From Pseudocoprococcus catus (GTDB lineage Bacteria; Bacillota; Clostridia; Lachnospirales; Lachnospiraceae): a stretch of DNA of 64,000 nucleotides. A program made the position numbers and the translations under genes. The notes below the pieces were generated by a model that was given only the letters and a program-made list of their open reading frames with translations, was not told the origin of the DNA and did not search any database. Shown here piece after piece: positions 19,395-29,086 of the stretch (positions are counted from its first letter, which is position 1; each line of letters begins with the position of its first letter). The stretch spans positions 1,001,416 through 1,065,415 of the forward strand of contig NZ_LR698973.1 of NCBI RefSeq assembly GCF_902381825.1, read 5' to 3'.

Positions 19395-19469
19395 GATGTC
19401 TGTCGGATCGAATATGATATTAGCACAGAAACCTATGAACAGCTGAAAGAATCAGTCACGAAAGAATAA
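19395..19469 (+). pseudogene. Possible 3' remnant of an unknown ICE gene
   Basis: A 24-codon open stretch without a start ends in EYDISTETYEQLKESVTKE and a TAA. It reads like a protein C-terminus and may be what is left of a gene cut when the transport cargo entered. The rest of the spacer 19470-19933 holds a terminator and one doubtful small ORF. Confidence 0.25.
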
Positions 19470-19563
19470 CTACATAGCGCATGAATCTGCCCCGATTAAG
19501 GGGAAAGAAAAAACCGTTGGTTGGGGCAGGTAATTTTGCACACTCATTTTAAGTTATTACCAT

Positions 19564-19606
19564 AACGGCGGTTTTGAGAAATCAGAGCCGCCGTTTCTTT
19601 GTTTTT
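19564..19606 (+). terminator. Strong intrinsic terminator after the transport operon
   Basis: A 14-bp stem (19564-19577 with 19582-19595, two G-T pairs) closed by a GAAA loop and followed by TCTTTGTTTTT. Confidence 0.92.
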
Positions 19607-19662
19607 ACACAAACCAATGACGACTTCCAGGGACACGGTAGCCGATTGGAGGTTAATTTATC

Positions 19663-19908
19663 GTGCCCCGTTTACTTTTTCAAAGCTCACATGATCTGCA
19701 TCAGTTAAAAAAAATTATTGTTCTTCGTTCGGGCAAGTATAATATTGCATCGGCATTATCGTTCTATGTAATTCAGTATAATAATGGCTGTTTTTGGAAT
19801 GCCAGTTTTCCATTGCGGAAATTTGGCGTTTTTGATAGCCGTTTTTATGATGATGCTTTTAGAGTATATCGCTGTCGATCACCGCCACACTCCGATTTGA
19901 TTTCGTAA
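19663..19908 (+). CDS. Doubtful small ORF
   Basis: An 81-codon GTG-started frame with a GGAGG 10 bases upstream. It resembles no family known to me and its composition is not clearly protein-like. It lies in the spacer between the cargo and the ICE accessory genes and may be degenerate sequence. Confidence 0.2.
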   Translation: MPRLLFQSSHDLHQLKKIIVLRSGKYNIASALSFYVIQYNNGCFWNASFPLRKFGVFDSRFYDDAFRVYRCRSPPHSDLIS

Positions 19909-19933
19909 AAATTCAGATCGGAGGAAAAGACAA

Positions 19934-20374
19934 GTGGCTTATAACAAAGCAAAAGAAGAATATAGATGGAACCAGTGGAAAGCAGAGGAAGAGAAGATCC
20001 TGCGCGAGCAGGGCGTGGATGAAGAGACGATCCAGAAGCTCCGGGAGTATGACTGGAACGATTTTAACGCAGAGCGGAGATTCCGGGAACATCAGACCTC
20101 ACTTCTGGACTGTATGGAACTGCTTCTGGAAGAAAAAGAATCAGGAGAGTCTCAGCCAGAGAGTGTGGAAGCCCTGCTCGATACCGTGGAGAATGAGGAA
20201 TTGCTCCAGATCCTGTTATCGACTGACAAGAAAACTCTTCAGATGGTTGTTCTGAAGATGATGGGATATGCACCAAAGGAGATCAGCCATCACATGGAAC
20301 TGCCGGAGCAGACTGTTTATACAAGACTGCGGAGGTTACGGGAGAAAATCAAAAAGTCCATGAAATTTGAATAA
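19934..20374 (+). CDS. Small sigma-70-like factor of the ICE
   Basis: 146 residues from GTG 19934 with CGGAGG upstream. The last 55 residues form a sigma region 4-type helix-turn-helix (KTLQMVVLKMMGYAPKEI, then PEQTVYTRLRRLREKIKKS). Regions 2 and 3 are absent. Such short sigma-like proteins are common in Firmicutes ICEs and probably regulate element genes. It starts an accessory operon with DUF3846. Confidence 0.7.
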   Translation: MAYNKAKEEYRWNQWKAEEEKILREQGVDEETIQKLREYDWNDFNAERRFREHQTSLLDCMELLLEEKESGESQPESVEALLDTVENEELLQILLSTDKKTLQMVVLKMMGYAPKEISHHMELPEQTVYTRLRRLREKIKKSMKFE

Positions 20375-20430
20375 AACAAAAGGTTCTCATCGGCTGACTA
20401 TTAGAACGAACAGACAGGAGGATTGATACG

Positions 20431-20925
20431 ATGGATGAGAAAGAAGGGTCCGAAATGCAGGAAGAAATGATGACGGTACTGGTAGTCGAGCCGATGAAAG
20501 CTCCCTATGTCAAGAACATCCCCAATGAGCTGGAGGATCTGCAGCAGGCGGTAGGCGGTGACATTGAAATGACCTATCCGTTTGATGATAAAGTTGGAAT
20601 CCTTTTAAACGGCAATGGAAAATTTGAGGGATTGCCACTGAACCGGGCGTTATATGATGATCATGGACAGGTCTATGATGCGATAGCCGGGACTTTCCTT
20701 GTAGTAGGGCTGACAGAAGATGATTTTACTTCGCTGACACCGGGGCAGATTGAAAAATTTAAAGAAAAATACCAGTCACCGGAAATTTTTACTCTGTTTA
20801 ACGGAGAACTCCATGTGATGAAGATGCCGCCGGAAGAAGCAAAAAAACAGAAAGAAAGCCGTAAGAACGATGAAAAACAAAAGAATCCGGCAAAGAAGAA
20901 AAACAGATCCGGGGATGCAAGATAA
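20431..20925 (+). CDS. DUF3846 domain protein
   Basis: 164 residues. Residues about 14-120 match DUF3846: VLVVEPMKAPYVKNIPNELEDLQQ, shown as its start, then DKVGILLNGNGK and AGTFLVVG. The tail is Lys-rich. DUF3846 is frequent in mobile elements of Clostridia; function is unknown. An AGGAGG ribosome site lies 9 bases upstream. Confidence 0.8.
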   Translation: MDEKEGSEMQEEMMTVLVVEPMKAPYVKNIPNELEDLQQAVGGDIEMTYPFDDKVGILLNGNGKFEGLPLNRALYDDHGQVYDAIAGTFLVVGLTEDDFTSLTPGQIEKFKEKYQSPEIFTLFNGELHVMKMPPEEAKKQKESRKNDEKQKNPAKKKNRSGDAR

Positions 20926-21449
20926 AATATTTTTTGTGAAGTGAATAAAAAAATACACTGCCATCGGCTAGTAAGCAGAGGGACATCCCTCGGCTGTTCT
21001 TTGGCAAGTGAATATCGGCACTACAGGTACGTTCCCAACCGTAGAAGCGTGACAGTATGAGCGCCATGATTAAGTATAGGGTAAAGATTCTTAGACTTGG
21101 AGCGAGAAAGCATAGCTGTGAATAAGGCGGTGGCAGCCTTTCGCCAGGATCACGGACGGGGGATAATGATACACGTTACCAGCCAGAGAGCGGAAGATGG
21201 ACTCCGGGTTGTAATCAGAAAGACCCCTAGGACATCTGTGAGCGGCGGCAGGCCAGCCGCCCGCCTGTAGTGTCCCCTTTCCCAGAAGAAATACAGGGAT
21301 AGTTCCGGGGGTGCGAGGTCAAATGCGGAACAGCAAGATAAAAAAGAAATCAATGAAGAAGTGTGTCGTTGATATCAGATACCATGCGGCTGTGGGAGAC
21401 TACAGCCGTATTCTTGTGGTATTAACGTCACATCAAGGGGAGAGAACAG
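20926..21449 (+). other. 524-base GC-rich structured spacer, candidate untranslated RNA
   Basis: No convincing gene. Several hairpins are visible: GAGGGA/TCCCTC (around 20977-20991), an AAGGC/GCCTT arm near 21124-21140, and GGCGGC-AGGCCA-GCCGCC near 21244-21261. A 50-codon frame (GTG 21118 to TAG 21270, containing IMIHVTSQRAEDGLRVVIRK) is protein-like in part but has no ribosome site. The spacer could be a long leader of the DUF4240/helicase genes, a structured RNA, or a decayed gene. Confidence 0.4.
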
Positions 21450-22175
21450 ATGGAAGAAACAAAAAGAAGTGGAATGAGCAAGGATCAATTCTGGAATCTG
21501 ATTGAAAAAGCAAAGGAAGTGTGCGGCATCGATCTGGATGCTTCGGCAGTGTGGATCAAGCAGCAGCTCTTCTATATGACACCGGAGGATGTCCTCCAAT
21601 TCCACAATCTTGTTTACAGTTACCGGGATGCAGCTTATAAGTATGGCTTATGGACAGCGGCAGGTATTCTGATGGAAACAAGGTGCAGTGATGACAGCTT
21701 TTCCGATTTTCGGATGTGGCTGATCGCCCAGGGAAAAGATGTATATCTGAATGCCTTAAAAGATCCGGATTCCCTTTCCGGTGTAACTCCTTATGGATAC
21801 TGTAGTTTTGAATCATTGGGATATATCTCATCGCAGGTCTACAGTGCCATGAAAGGAAAAAATATTTACCAGGATAGTACAGCCAGAATGCAGATGGAAA
21901 GCTATGAGCAGGTGATCCGGGATATTGTGTACCATCCCATGATCGAGTATCCGTTGGAATTGCCAGAAGCCATGGTGGTTTATCCGAAACTCTGTGAAAG
22001 GCATTTGTCCGAGCAGGTAAGGAATGCTCCACAGAAGGTAAGGACATGGAATGTTTCCCGGACGGATATCCGAAGGATGATGGCACGGGGAAATGCTGCC
22101 ATAAAGAAAATGCAGGAGCAGGGAGCAAAAGCACCGGAAGCAGTCAGATCCGTCCGTAAGGGTACGGTAAGATAA
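21450..22175 (+). CDS. DUF4240 domain protein
   Basis: 241 residues; the N-terminal 125 residues fit DUF4240, starting with MSKDQFWNLIEKAKEV and including CSDDSFSDFRMWLIAQGKDVY and a GYCSFESLGY segment. The C-terminal part is basic and helical. Family members occur in Gram-positive and mobile-element contexts without known activity. AGGGGAGAG precedes the ATG. Confidence 0.72.
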   Translation: MEETKRSGMSKDQFWNLIEKAKEVCGIDLDASAVWIKQQLFYMTPEDVLQFHNLVYSYRDAAYKYGLWTAAGILMETRCSDDSFSDFRMWLIAQGKDVYLNALKDPDSLSGVTPYGYCSFESLGYISSQVYSAMKGKNIYQDSTARMQMESYEQVIRDIVYHPMIEYPLELPEAMVVYPKLCERHLSEQVRNAPQKVRTWNVSRTDIRRMMARGNAAIKKMQEQGAKAPEAVRSVRKGTVR

Positions 22176-22196
22176 GCTTCCCGGCAAGGAGAAGTA

Positions 22197-24173
22197 ATGT
22201 GTTATAAAAATGAATATCAAAAAAGGGCGCATGGCGAAGTGGAAAGAATCTTTCGGGAACTTCTACCGGAAGCCGGGCTTCACGTAAGAGAAGAACAGAT
22301 CCGTCTCTGCCATGAAATGCTGGATGCCCTTATGAAAAATGAGATCACGCTCTGTGATGCAGGAGTGGGCATTGGAAAAACCTATGCCTATCTGACTGCC
22401 TGCATCCTGATGCGGAAATATAGTGTACTGCATTCCGGTTATTCGGGATGTGACAGGCGGCCTGTGGTGGTATCCACTTCCAGCATTGCCTTACAGAAAG
22501 CTATCATAGAGGAATATGTTCCTTTTTTATCGGATGTACTGTTAAAAGCAGATCTGCTTCAGGGAGAATTAAAGGCAGTTGTCCGCAAGGGAAAGGAACA
22601 TTTTGTGTGCGATTACAGGCTGGCCCAAAGACTGGAGGCAGTCCGGGATAAGAATAAAAATCAGGCACAGATGGAGGCATTGAAGTCCCTCCGGCATAAC
22701 TTTGATTTAGATTCCGTACATAACCTGAGCGGTTTTGACCGCAGGCTGGTGTGCGTACCGAAATTCTGCCCCAGGGAGTGTCCGGGGAAAGCAGGATGCC
22801 GTTATCAGAAATATTTGGATGTTTCCAAAAAAGAGGAAGTTTTTATACAGATATGCAATCACAATTATCTTCTGGCAGACGCCATGCACCGGATGAATGA
22901 ATACCGGCCTCTGCTGGCAGATTACAGAGCATTGGTAGTAGATGAAGCACATAAGCTCCCAGAAGCTGCCAGCCAGATGGATGGGAGAAGTATTGGAAGA
23001 GAGGATGTGCAGGAAATCTCGTATTTCTTAAACAGGGAGCATAAAAGTTCGGAAGGTAAGAGACTACAGGATTGGTTTAATACACTTTCAATGGAAATCC
23101 GTAAGGATCAGGCTGGGATGGGAGATGACATAGCTGGAAAAGAAAATTTCTATTTTCCGGCAAAGTGCCGATCTTCTCTGGAGCAGGTAAGGGGGAATCT
23201 CAGTCTTATGCTTAAAAGACTTGCTGGAAATGTCCCTTACTGGATCTTCCGGCGGCTGGAAGAGATGGAAGAGCTGTTCGGCTGGTTTCTGAAGAAGGAT
23301 ACCAGATACATTTTATTTCTTCAGCCAGACGGCAGGGGAGATCCTGTGTTTATGGCTGTTAGCAGAGAGATTCCAAGGTTTCTCCATGATTCCTTATGGG
23401 ACAGGGGATTTCCCTCGATTCTCACCAGTGGAACTTTAAAAGCCGGAAATGGGTTTGTAAGGACCAGACAGATGACCGGGCTGGAAAAGAAAAGCAGAGT
23501 CCGGGAGTGTGTAGCAGAATCCCCATTTTGTTACAGAGAGAACTGTCTGCTTTATATTCCTGAGAATTTAAAAGCGACGCTCAAGGGAAGCCGGGAAGAG
23601 GCCGAGCAACTTGCAGGCCAGATCCGTGATCTGGTGTGTTCCACTTACGGGCATACACTGGTACTGTTTACATCTTATACCCTGATGGGAAATGTGCAGC
23701 AGCTTTTGCGGGATCAGATCCCGTTTCCGATGGTGCAGGTATGGAGAAACTCACAGGAAGAAATCGCACGGTTTAAGAAGATGGAAAATGCCGTTCTGTT
23801 TGCAGCCGGCTCCTGTTGGGAAGGTGTGGATTTTCCGGGGGATATGGTATCGTCCCTGATCATTGTAAAATTGCCGTTTGCTGTACCGGACCCCATCCAT
23901 GAAGCACAAAGGGAACAATACCGATCACTGGAATCCTACATTCAAAATGTTGTTGTTCCAGATATGCAGAAGAAACTGCGCCAGGGATTCGGACGGGCGA
24001 TCCGGACGGAGCAGGACACCTGTGTAGTGTCCATTTTAGACCACCGAGCGGCAAAGAAAGGAAAGTACCGGGGAGATGTTCTGGACGCCCTGCCAAAGTG
24101 CCAGATGGCAGAAAAAATCGATGAAGTAGAGGACTTTATCCGAAGCCGGAAAGTGGAGCGTTACTACAGCTGA
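22197..24173 (+). CDS. XPD/DinG-type superfamily 2 DNA helicase
   Basis: 658 residues. Walker A GVGIGKTYA is at about residue 55, an iron-sulphur cluster motif with four Cys (in CVPKFCPRECPGKAGC) at about 185-200, the DEAH box VVDEAHKL at about 246, and the C-terminal motifs AAGSCWEGVDFPG (about 532) and QGFGRAIRTEQD (about 598). These are the marks of Rad3/XPD-like 5'-3' helicases such as DinG. In an ICE it may help element replication or processing; this is inferred. Confidence 0.9.
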   Translation: MCYKNEYQKRAHGEVERIFRELLPEAGLHVREEQIRLCHEMLDALMKNEITLCDAGVGIGKTYAYLTACILMRKYSVLHSGYSGCDRRPVVVSTSSIALQKAIIEEYVPFLSDVLLKADLLQGELKAVVRKGKEHFVCDYRLAQRLEAVRDKNKNQAQMEALKSLRHNFDLDSVHNLSGFDRRLVCVPKFCPRECPGKAGCRYQKYLDVSKKEEVFIQICNHNYLLADAMHRMNEYRPLLADYRALVVDEAHKLPEAASQMDGRSIGREDVQEISYFLNREHKSSEGKRLQDWFNTLSMEIRKDQAGMGDDIAGKENFYFPAKCRSSLEQVRGNLSLMLKRLAGNVPYWIFRRLEEMEELFGWFLKKDTRYILFLQPDGRGDPVFMAVSREIPRFLHDSLWDRGFPSILTSGTLKAGNGFVRTRQMTGLEKKSRVRECVAESPFCYRENCLLYIPENLKATLKGSREEAEQLAGQIRDLVCSTYGHTLVLFTSYTLMGNVQQLLRDQIPFPMVQVWRNSQEEIARFKKMENAVLFAAGSCWEGVDFPGDMVSSLIIVKLPFAVPDPIHEAQREQYRSLESYIQNVVVPDMQKKLRQGFGRAIRTEQDTCVVSILDHRAAKKGKYRGDVLDALPKCQMAEKIDEVEDFIRSRKVERYYS

Positions 24174-24342
24174 TAACATCCGTGGTGTTGTTGGTTCTGC
24201 CCAGATCTGGACAGAAAATAAGACAAAAAGTTTAGTGGTATTTCAGGAGCGGTTTTGACCGAATTGGTGGTATTTGTGATAGCTTTATCGGCATGAGTTG
24301 GGTATACTGTGTATAGCGTTAGAGGAAAGGAAGTGAGCAGGA

Positions 24343-25461
24343 ATGAGACGATATGAACTGGAAAAAGAAAGAGAGGGTTCCACCGTTTATTTCTTTATCA
24401 GAGATGTGGAAACACTGGATATCGTCCTGCTTCCAACCAAATATCTGATGCACAAGATACGGAGTAAATGTTCACCGAATACGGTGCGGCGCTCCGCACT
24501 TGCAATCCTGTACTATCTGGAATACATCCATGGAAAGAAAAAGGAATTGACAGACGTATATCAAATGCCTTATGTTGAACAGACAAATCACTTTGTGGAA
24601 TTTTTATACTGGCTGAAAGCCGGGAAGCATACCAGAGATAAAAATCACAGATCTCCAAACAATGGAACCTGCAACGCATACTTAAGAGATGTGTTCAGGT
24701 TCTATCTTTTTATAGAAGAAGAGTACCAGCAGTTCGGGGAGCTGAAAGTCCTGTCCTATAATTATTTTGTAGCCGTGGATGCAGTAGGCGTAAAGAAAAG
24801 CATACGATCAAAGAGTTTCAAAGGCTATTTAAAAGAGGAAGAGCATAAGGCGAGAGCAGCAAAGAAAGATGAAATTGTGGAAATCTTGAAAGCGTGTACC
24901 AATATAAGAGATCGGCTTCTCATGCTGCTTCTGGCAGAGACAGGCTACCGAATCGGTGAGATCTTAGGAATTGATTACAGTAAGGACATTGATTATCAGA
25001 ACCACATAATCCGGGTATATTTCCGTGAGGACAATGAAAATGGCGCGAGAGCAAAGAATGCAGAATACCGAAGTGCGAAGATCAGCAAAGATACCTTCGG
25101 CTTTTTAAATCTGTATATCGCAGAGTACCGAAAACTACTTCAGCACCAGACAAGCCTGTTTGTGAATATTTCCGGGGATAATATCGGAAAACCAATGAAC
25201 GTGGAAGCAGTATACTCCATGCTAAAAAGAATGGATAAGAAAACAGGGATTAAGATCACGCCTCATATGCTCCGGCATTACTTTGGAAATGAGCGGAGAA
25301 AAGCAGGATGGTCGCTGGAACTGATACAGCTGGCCTATGGACACCGCCACATCCAGACAACCATCAATTATCTGGACATTGTGGATGATGAACTGCTGGA
25401 TGCCAGCCAGGAATTCTACGAGAAACACTCCTCCCTGTATGGGATTGAGGAATTGCTATAG
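24343..25461 (+). CDS. Tyrosine recombinase 1 of the integration module (Tn554 TnpA-like)
   Basis: 372 residues with an N-terminal SAM-like DNA-binding domain and a complete catalytic domain: Arg in ETGYRIGEIL, His-x-x-Arg in HMLRHYFG, His in YGHRH and Tyr in TTINYLDI. It is the first of three co-oriented recombinases, the next starting 12 bases on. Similar trios (RIT elements and Tn554-type transposons) act together in site-specific transposition. A TATACT box lies about 30 bases upstream. Confidence 0.9.
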   Translation: MRRYELEKEREGSTVYFFIRDVETLDIVLLPTKYLMHKIRSKCSPNTVRRSALAILYYLEYIHGKKKELTDVYQMPYVEQTNHFVEFLYWLKAGKHTRDKNHRSPNNGTCNAYLRDVFRFYLFIEEEYQQFGELKVLSYNYFVAVDAVGVKKSIRSKSFKGYLKEEEHKARAAKKDEIVEILKACTNIRDRLLMLLLAETGYRIGEILGIDYSKDIDYQNHIIRVYFREDNENGARAKNAEYRSAKISKDTFGFLNLYIAEYRKLLQHQTSLFVNISGDNIGKPMNVEAVYSMLKRMDKKTGIKITPHMLRHYFGNERRKAGWSLELIQLAYGHRHIQTTINYLDIVDDELLDASQEFYEKHSSLYGIEELL

Positions 25462-25473
25462 GAGGTGGTTTTT

Positions 25474-27225
25474 ATGCCTGCGTTTTTACAGTCTTTTATA
25501 GAGGCAGAACAAGAACGGAGCAGGCGGATTGAGCAGCTACGAAAAGAAATCCGGGAGTTTGCAAAAGAGGAAGCAGGAAGTTCCATTACAGAACAGATTC
25601 TGCTGTTTCTGGCAGATGAGATGGTAGAACATCTTTCGGAAATAGATTATGAACTGCGAATGAAATTTGAATTATACATAACACCGCTGATAAAGCGAAA
25701 TTACATTTACCGATATACCGGAACGTTCGACCGGATACGGCAGGCGTACATCCGGGAACGGATGAAAACTCCGGCTGGACAGAGGGAATGTGAATGGAAA
25801 TATAAAAATGAAATACTTTTTGTTCCATACCACTCAGATCCTGTAATCGTAAAGAGTGTGGAAACGGTACGGTGTCGGAGCAACATGGTCTGGAATTTTA
25901 AAGCGGCAGCCAGTGAGAAACTGAAACGTCAGATTTTTACCGTGCTGGAATATATTCTGAAGAATTATGAAATTTCCAGACTGAGGGAATATAAACTGAC
26001 CGGGCTACAGCTTTTTTACGAATTTTGCATCCGGGAGCAGATTACAGATATCCAGCTTCTGGAGCTGGAACAGGAAACAGCATTTCAGGACTACCTGAAG
26101 CAGAAAGTCGAGAAAGAGCAACGGCGAAAACGACTGAAGAGCATTGTGGAAACTGCCCGTAAAGTGATTTTTATAGAAACTGATGAAACAAGATGGGATG
26201 CTACCATCTGGTATTTAGAGCGGTTTCGTATTGCCAAAGAAAGAATAAACCAGAGTGACAGTATAGAAAAAATATCATTTCAGGAAGTTCTACAGCCCAA
26301 GAATCGATTGCTGCTTCAGGAATATATGAAGTACGAAATTGGAATCGGAGAACTGGCGCTCAGTACGGTGTACGAAAGATTCCGAACCATTCGAAATTTT
26401 TTGCGGGAGATCAGCGAACTGGAAGTTACCAAGTGTGATGCCAGCCTGATTGATGTATATTTAAAGAATTTGCAGAATGGTGCTATGGGAGCAAAGACAT
26501 TTAATACCAATGTTTCGGGAATACAGTTTTTTATGAAATTTCTGGAAGTAAAGGGGTATATAAAAAAGGTTCCGTTTTATGCATCGTATTACTTGGAAAA
26601 ACAGATCCCAGTCCACCATGACAGAAGTGTGGAAGAGGATGTGTATATGGAAATTATCCAAAACCTCTCACAGTTTCCTGAACACCTGAGAATGATGTTT
26701 TTACATCTCTGGTGTGTGGGACTCCGGATCAGTGAGGTCTGCACCTTAAAAGGGGATGCGTATTATATCCAGAATGGTGACTGCTGGATGAAGGTCTACC
26801 AGGTGAAAATGAAAAATTATAAAAGGGTTCCCATTCCGGTAACATTGTATCGTCTGATGCAGGTTTATCTGAAAAAGCACCCTACCGAAAAAGAAGCATA
26901 CATTTTTCGGAATCGGAAAGGTGGAGCATTTTCCAAAAGCACCTTCATGGGGCAGATGAAAAAATACTGCTCCCAGATAGGCATACAGAATGGAGAATAT
27001 ATTTTTAAGTCTCATGATTACCGACATACCGTAGCAACCAATTTTTATGAGCATGGCGTATCAATCCAAAGCATCCGGGACTATCTGGGACATACGTTTG
27101 AGGAAATGACCATGCAGTATATAGATTATATGCCAAGAAAAATTGCTAAAGAAAATGACGCATACTTTGAGGAAGAGGAAAACAGCCTGCTTGCCTGTAT
27201 ACAGAAAGGAGAGAAGCATGGATAA
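25474..27225 (+). CDS. Tyrosine recombinase 2 of the integration module (Tn554 TnpB-like)
   Basis: 583 residues from ATG 25474, preferred over GTG 25465 because AGGAGG lies 8 bases upstream. A long N-terminal region (about 270 residues) precedes the core-binding and catalytic domains. Catalytic residues are complete: Arg in GLRISEVCTL, HDYRH, LGHTF and Tyr in MQYIDYM. The stop overlaps the next ATG. Confidence 0.9.
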   Translation: MPAFLQSFIEAEQERSRRIEQLRKEIREFAKEEAGSSITEQILLFLADEMVEHLSEIDYELRMKFELYITPLIKRNYIYRYTGTFDRIRQAYIRERMKTPAGQRECEWKYKNEILFVPYHSDPVIVKSVETVRCRSNMVWNFKAAASEKLKRQIFTVLEYILKNYEISRLREYKLTGLQLFYEFCIREQITDIQLLELEQETAFQDYLKQKVEKEQRRKRLKSIVETARKVIFIETDETRWDATIWYLERFRIAKERINQSDSIEKISFQEVLQPKNRLLLQEYMKYEIGIGELALSTVYERFRTIRNFLREISELEVTKCDASLIDVYLKNLQNGAMGAKTFNTNVSGIQFFMKFLEVKGYIKKVPFYASYYLEKQIPVHHDRSVEEDVYMEIIQNLSQFPEHLRMMFLHLWCVGLRISEVCTLKGDAYYIQNGDCWMKVYQVKMKNYKRVPIPVTLYRLMQVYLKKHPTEKEAYIFRNRKGGAFSKSTFMGQMKKYCSQIGIQNGEYIFKSHDYRHTVATNFYEHGVSIQSIRDYLGHTFEEMTMQYIDYMPRKIAKENDAYFEEEENSLLACIQKGEKHG

Positions 27226-28735
27226 TAAACTGAAATTCCAACAACTGGAATGTTATAAGCTGGCTACCGATGAGCAAAAGGAAAAGCTGAATAAGGAACA
27301 ATATTTTGATCTGGATAAACTGCCGGGAAACCAGCTTCAGACAGAATTTGTCGAATACATTTACTACCGTGGAACGCAGGTATCCATCCTGACCATAAAA
27401 AGGGAAAGGCATTATTTTAACAGCTTATGTGAATTTTTTCAGAAGTCATCCCATCAGGAAAACAGCCTGCTTGACAGAGAAAAAGACTTCTGGATAAAGC
27501 AGTTGAAAATGTGGATGATACAAAACGGTAGGGCTTTGACGAAGCATAAAGTGACGAACATTCAGACTGAATCGGTGGAAAAAGCTGCCCTGATCCGGTA
27601 TTTTGAAAGCCTTCTGGAATTTACACTGGACCGATCAGAAACCAATGAGCTGGCAAAGGATATCTGGCATCTGGAAAGGCTTCCGCTTATCCTGCGGACA
27701 AATCCGATTGTCAACCATAAGACACTAAATTTCAGAGGAATCCGGCAACCAGATATTCGGGAAGAAGTAAAAAAAGCAATTTACCATCATCTGAAAACCG
27801 AAGCCCTTGGCAGTATAAAACGTGAACTGTCCGCAATGAATAAATTTTCAAAGTATTTGGATGAAAAGCATTCCAAGATCAGCACCTGCGAAGAGCTTGA
27901 CCGGGAGATCATAGAGCAGTTTTTGATAAACATCAAAGTAGAAGCAAGCGGAGGAAAGGGTATCCGGGATGACCTGCTAAAGATCCGAAATGTGTTGGAA
28001 ACAATTGGAAAGATTTATAATTTTCCACACCTGACAAAACTTTTCCTGAAATCTGATTTTCCACCAGAACGAAAAGCGGAATTCAAATCTTATTCAGACA
28101 GTGAGCTGAAAAGGCTGAATGCCCATCTGGTGAAAATGGAAGTGCAGATAGCAAGGGCGATGATTATACACCAGATGTTAGGAACCAGAATTTCCGATAC
28201 GCTGACCTTACGGAAAGACTGCCTTTATAAGAATGGGAGTCAGGATATGATTATCATATACCAGCCGAAAACAAGAAGATATGAAAAACCGATCAGCCGG
28301 GAGCTGGCACAGCTGATTGGAAAGGCAGTCAGTTATGCAAATGAGCATTATCCTGAAAGCATTTATATTTTTGCAGCCGAGAACAAACCGGAGAAACCAA
28401 TCAGCTACCGAACCTTGCAGGATAAAGTGCTTCGGATGATCTATGAAAAAGATATCCGGGATGACAATGGGAACTTATTCGGATTTGGAACACATATGTT
28501 CCGGCACTGCTATGGGGTAAAGCTGACAGAACTCCATGTGGATGACTGGACCATAGCAAAGCTCCTCGGACATAAAGGAGTGAGAAGTGTCCAGTATTAC
28601 CGGAAAATGAGTAATCAGAGGCTTGCAGATGAAACACGGGAAGTAAGAAATCTTATGTCACAGATTATCCTGGCGAATCTGGACGGATGGGGAGAAGAAT
28701 ATGAACAAATACGACAAGATGTTGGAATTGAATAA
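27218..28735 (+). CDS. Tyrosine recombinase 3 of the integration module
   Basis: 505 residues from ATG 27218, with AAAGGAGAG upstream and 8 bases overlapping recombinase 2. Catalytic set: Arg in LGTRISDTLTL, HMFRH, LGHKG and Tyr in VQYYRKM. Tn554 itself has two tyrosine recombinases, so the third makes this a recombinase trio with an additional TnpC-like gene. Confidence 0.9.
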   Translation: MDNKLKFQQLECYKLATDEQKEKLNKEQYFDLDKLPGNQLQTEFVEYIYYRGTQVSILTIKRERHYFNSLCEFFQKSSHQENSLLDREKDFWIKQLKMWMIQNGRALTKHKVTNIQTESVEKAALIRYFESLLEFTLDRSETNELAKDIWHLERLPLILRTNPIVNHKTLNFRGIRQPDIREEVKKAIYHHLKTEALGSIKRELSAMNKFSKYLDEKHSKISTCEELDREIIEQFLINIKVEASGGKGIRDDLLKIRNVLETIGKIYNFPHLTKLFLKSDFPPERKAEFKSYSDSELKRLNAHLVKMEVQIARAMIIHQMLGTRISDTLTLRKDCLYKNGSQDMIIIYQPKTRRYEKPISRELAQLIGKAVSYANEHYPESIYIFAAENKPEKPISYRTLQDKVLRMIYEKDIRDDNGNLFGFGTHMFRHCYGVKLTELHVDDWTIAKLLGHKGVRSVQYYRKMSNQRLADETREVRNLMSQIILANLDGWGEEYEQIRQDVGIE

Positions 28736-29084
28736 AAGAAAAAGCGAAGAGAAAGTGGAACGTGCAATCCTGGCAATCCGGACAATGGTATTGGAAAAAG
28801 AAAAAGTATCCGTACCAGCACTGATGCAAAAGACAGGGCTGTCCAGAGGATTCTTTTATAAGAATCCGATTGTACGAAGTGAGATTGATGCAGCAATGGA
28901 ACAGCAGGCTGGTATGGTGGATCCAAGGAGAAACATTATCAGTCAGGCGATGGAAGCGGAAATGAATCTGCTCCGGCAACAGCTACAGAAACTGAAAAGC
29001 GAAAATGAAAATCTAATAAAGGAAAACCAGAAGTTAAAAAAAGCACTATCCAAGAAAGAGTTGAATCTTATCAAACAGATTTAA
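28701..29084 (+). CDS. TnpC-like DUF6262 protein
   Basis: 127 residues overlapping recombinase 3 by 35 bases. The N-terminal part has a helix-turn-helix-like segment (VPALMQKTGLSRGFFYKNP) and the C-terminal 45 residues form a coiled coil (LLRQQLQKLKSENENLIKEN). This is the layout of Tn554 TnpC, which affects transposition efficiency and orientation. It is the last gene recognisable as belonging to the ICE. Confidence 0.85.
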   Translation: MNKYDKMLELNKRKSEEKVERAILAIRTMVLEKEKVSVPALMQKTGLSRGFFYKNPIVRSEIDAAMEQQAGMVDPRRNIISQAMEAEMNLLRQQLQKLKSENENLIKENQKLKKALSKKELNLIKQI

Positions 29085-29086
29085 GC

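Noticed and set aside
19663..19908. Small ORF as a confirmed gene
   Set aside because: Kept only as a doubtful feature; the ribosome site is far and the translation has no recognisable domain.
21150..21353. Minus-strand ORF in the structured spacer
   Set aside because: No ribosome site and no protein-like pattern; the hairpins explain the sequence better.
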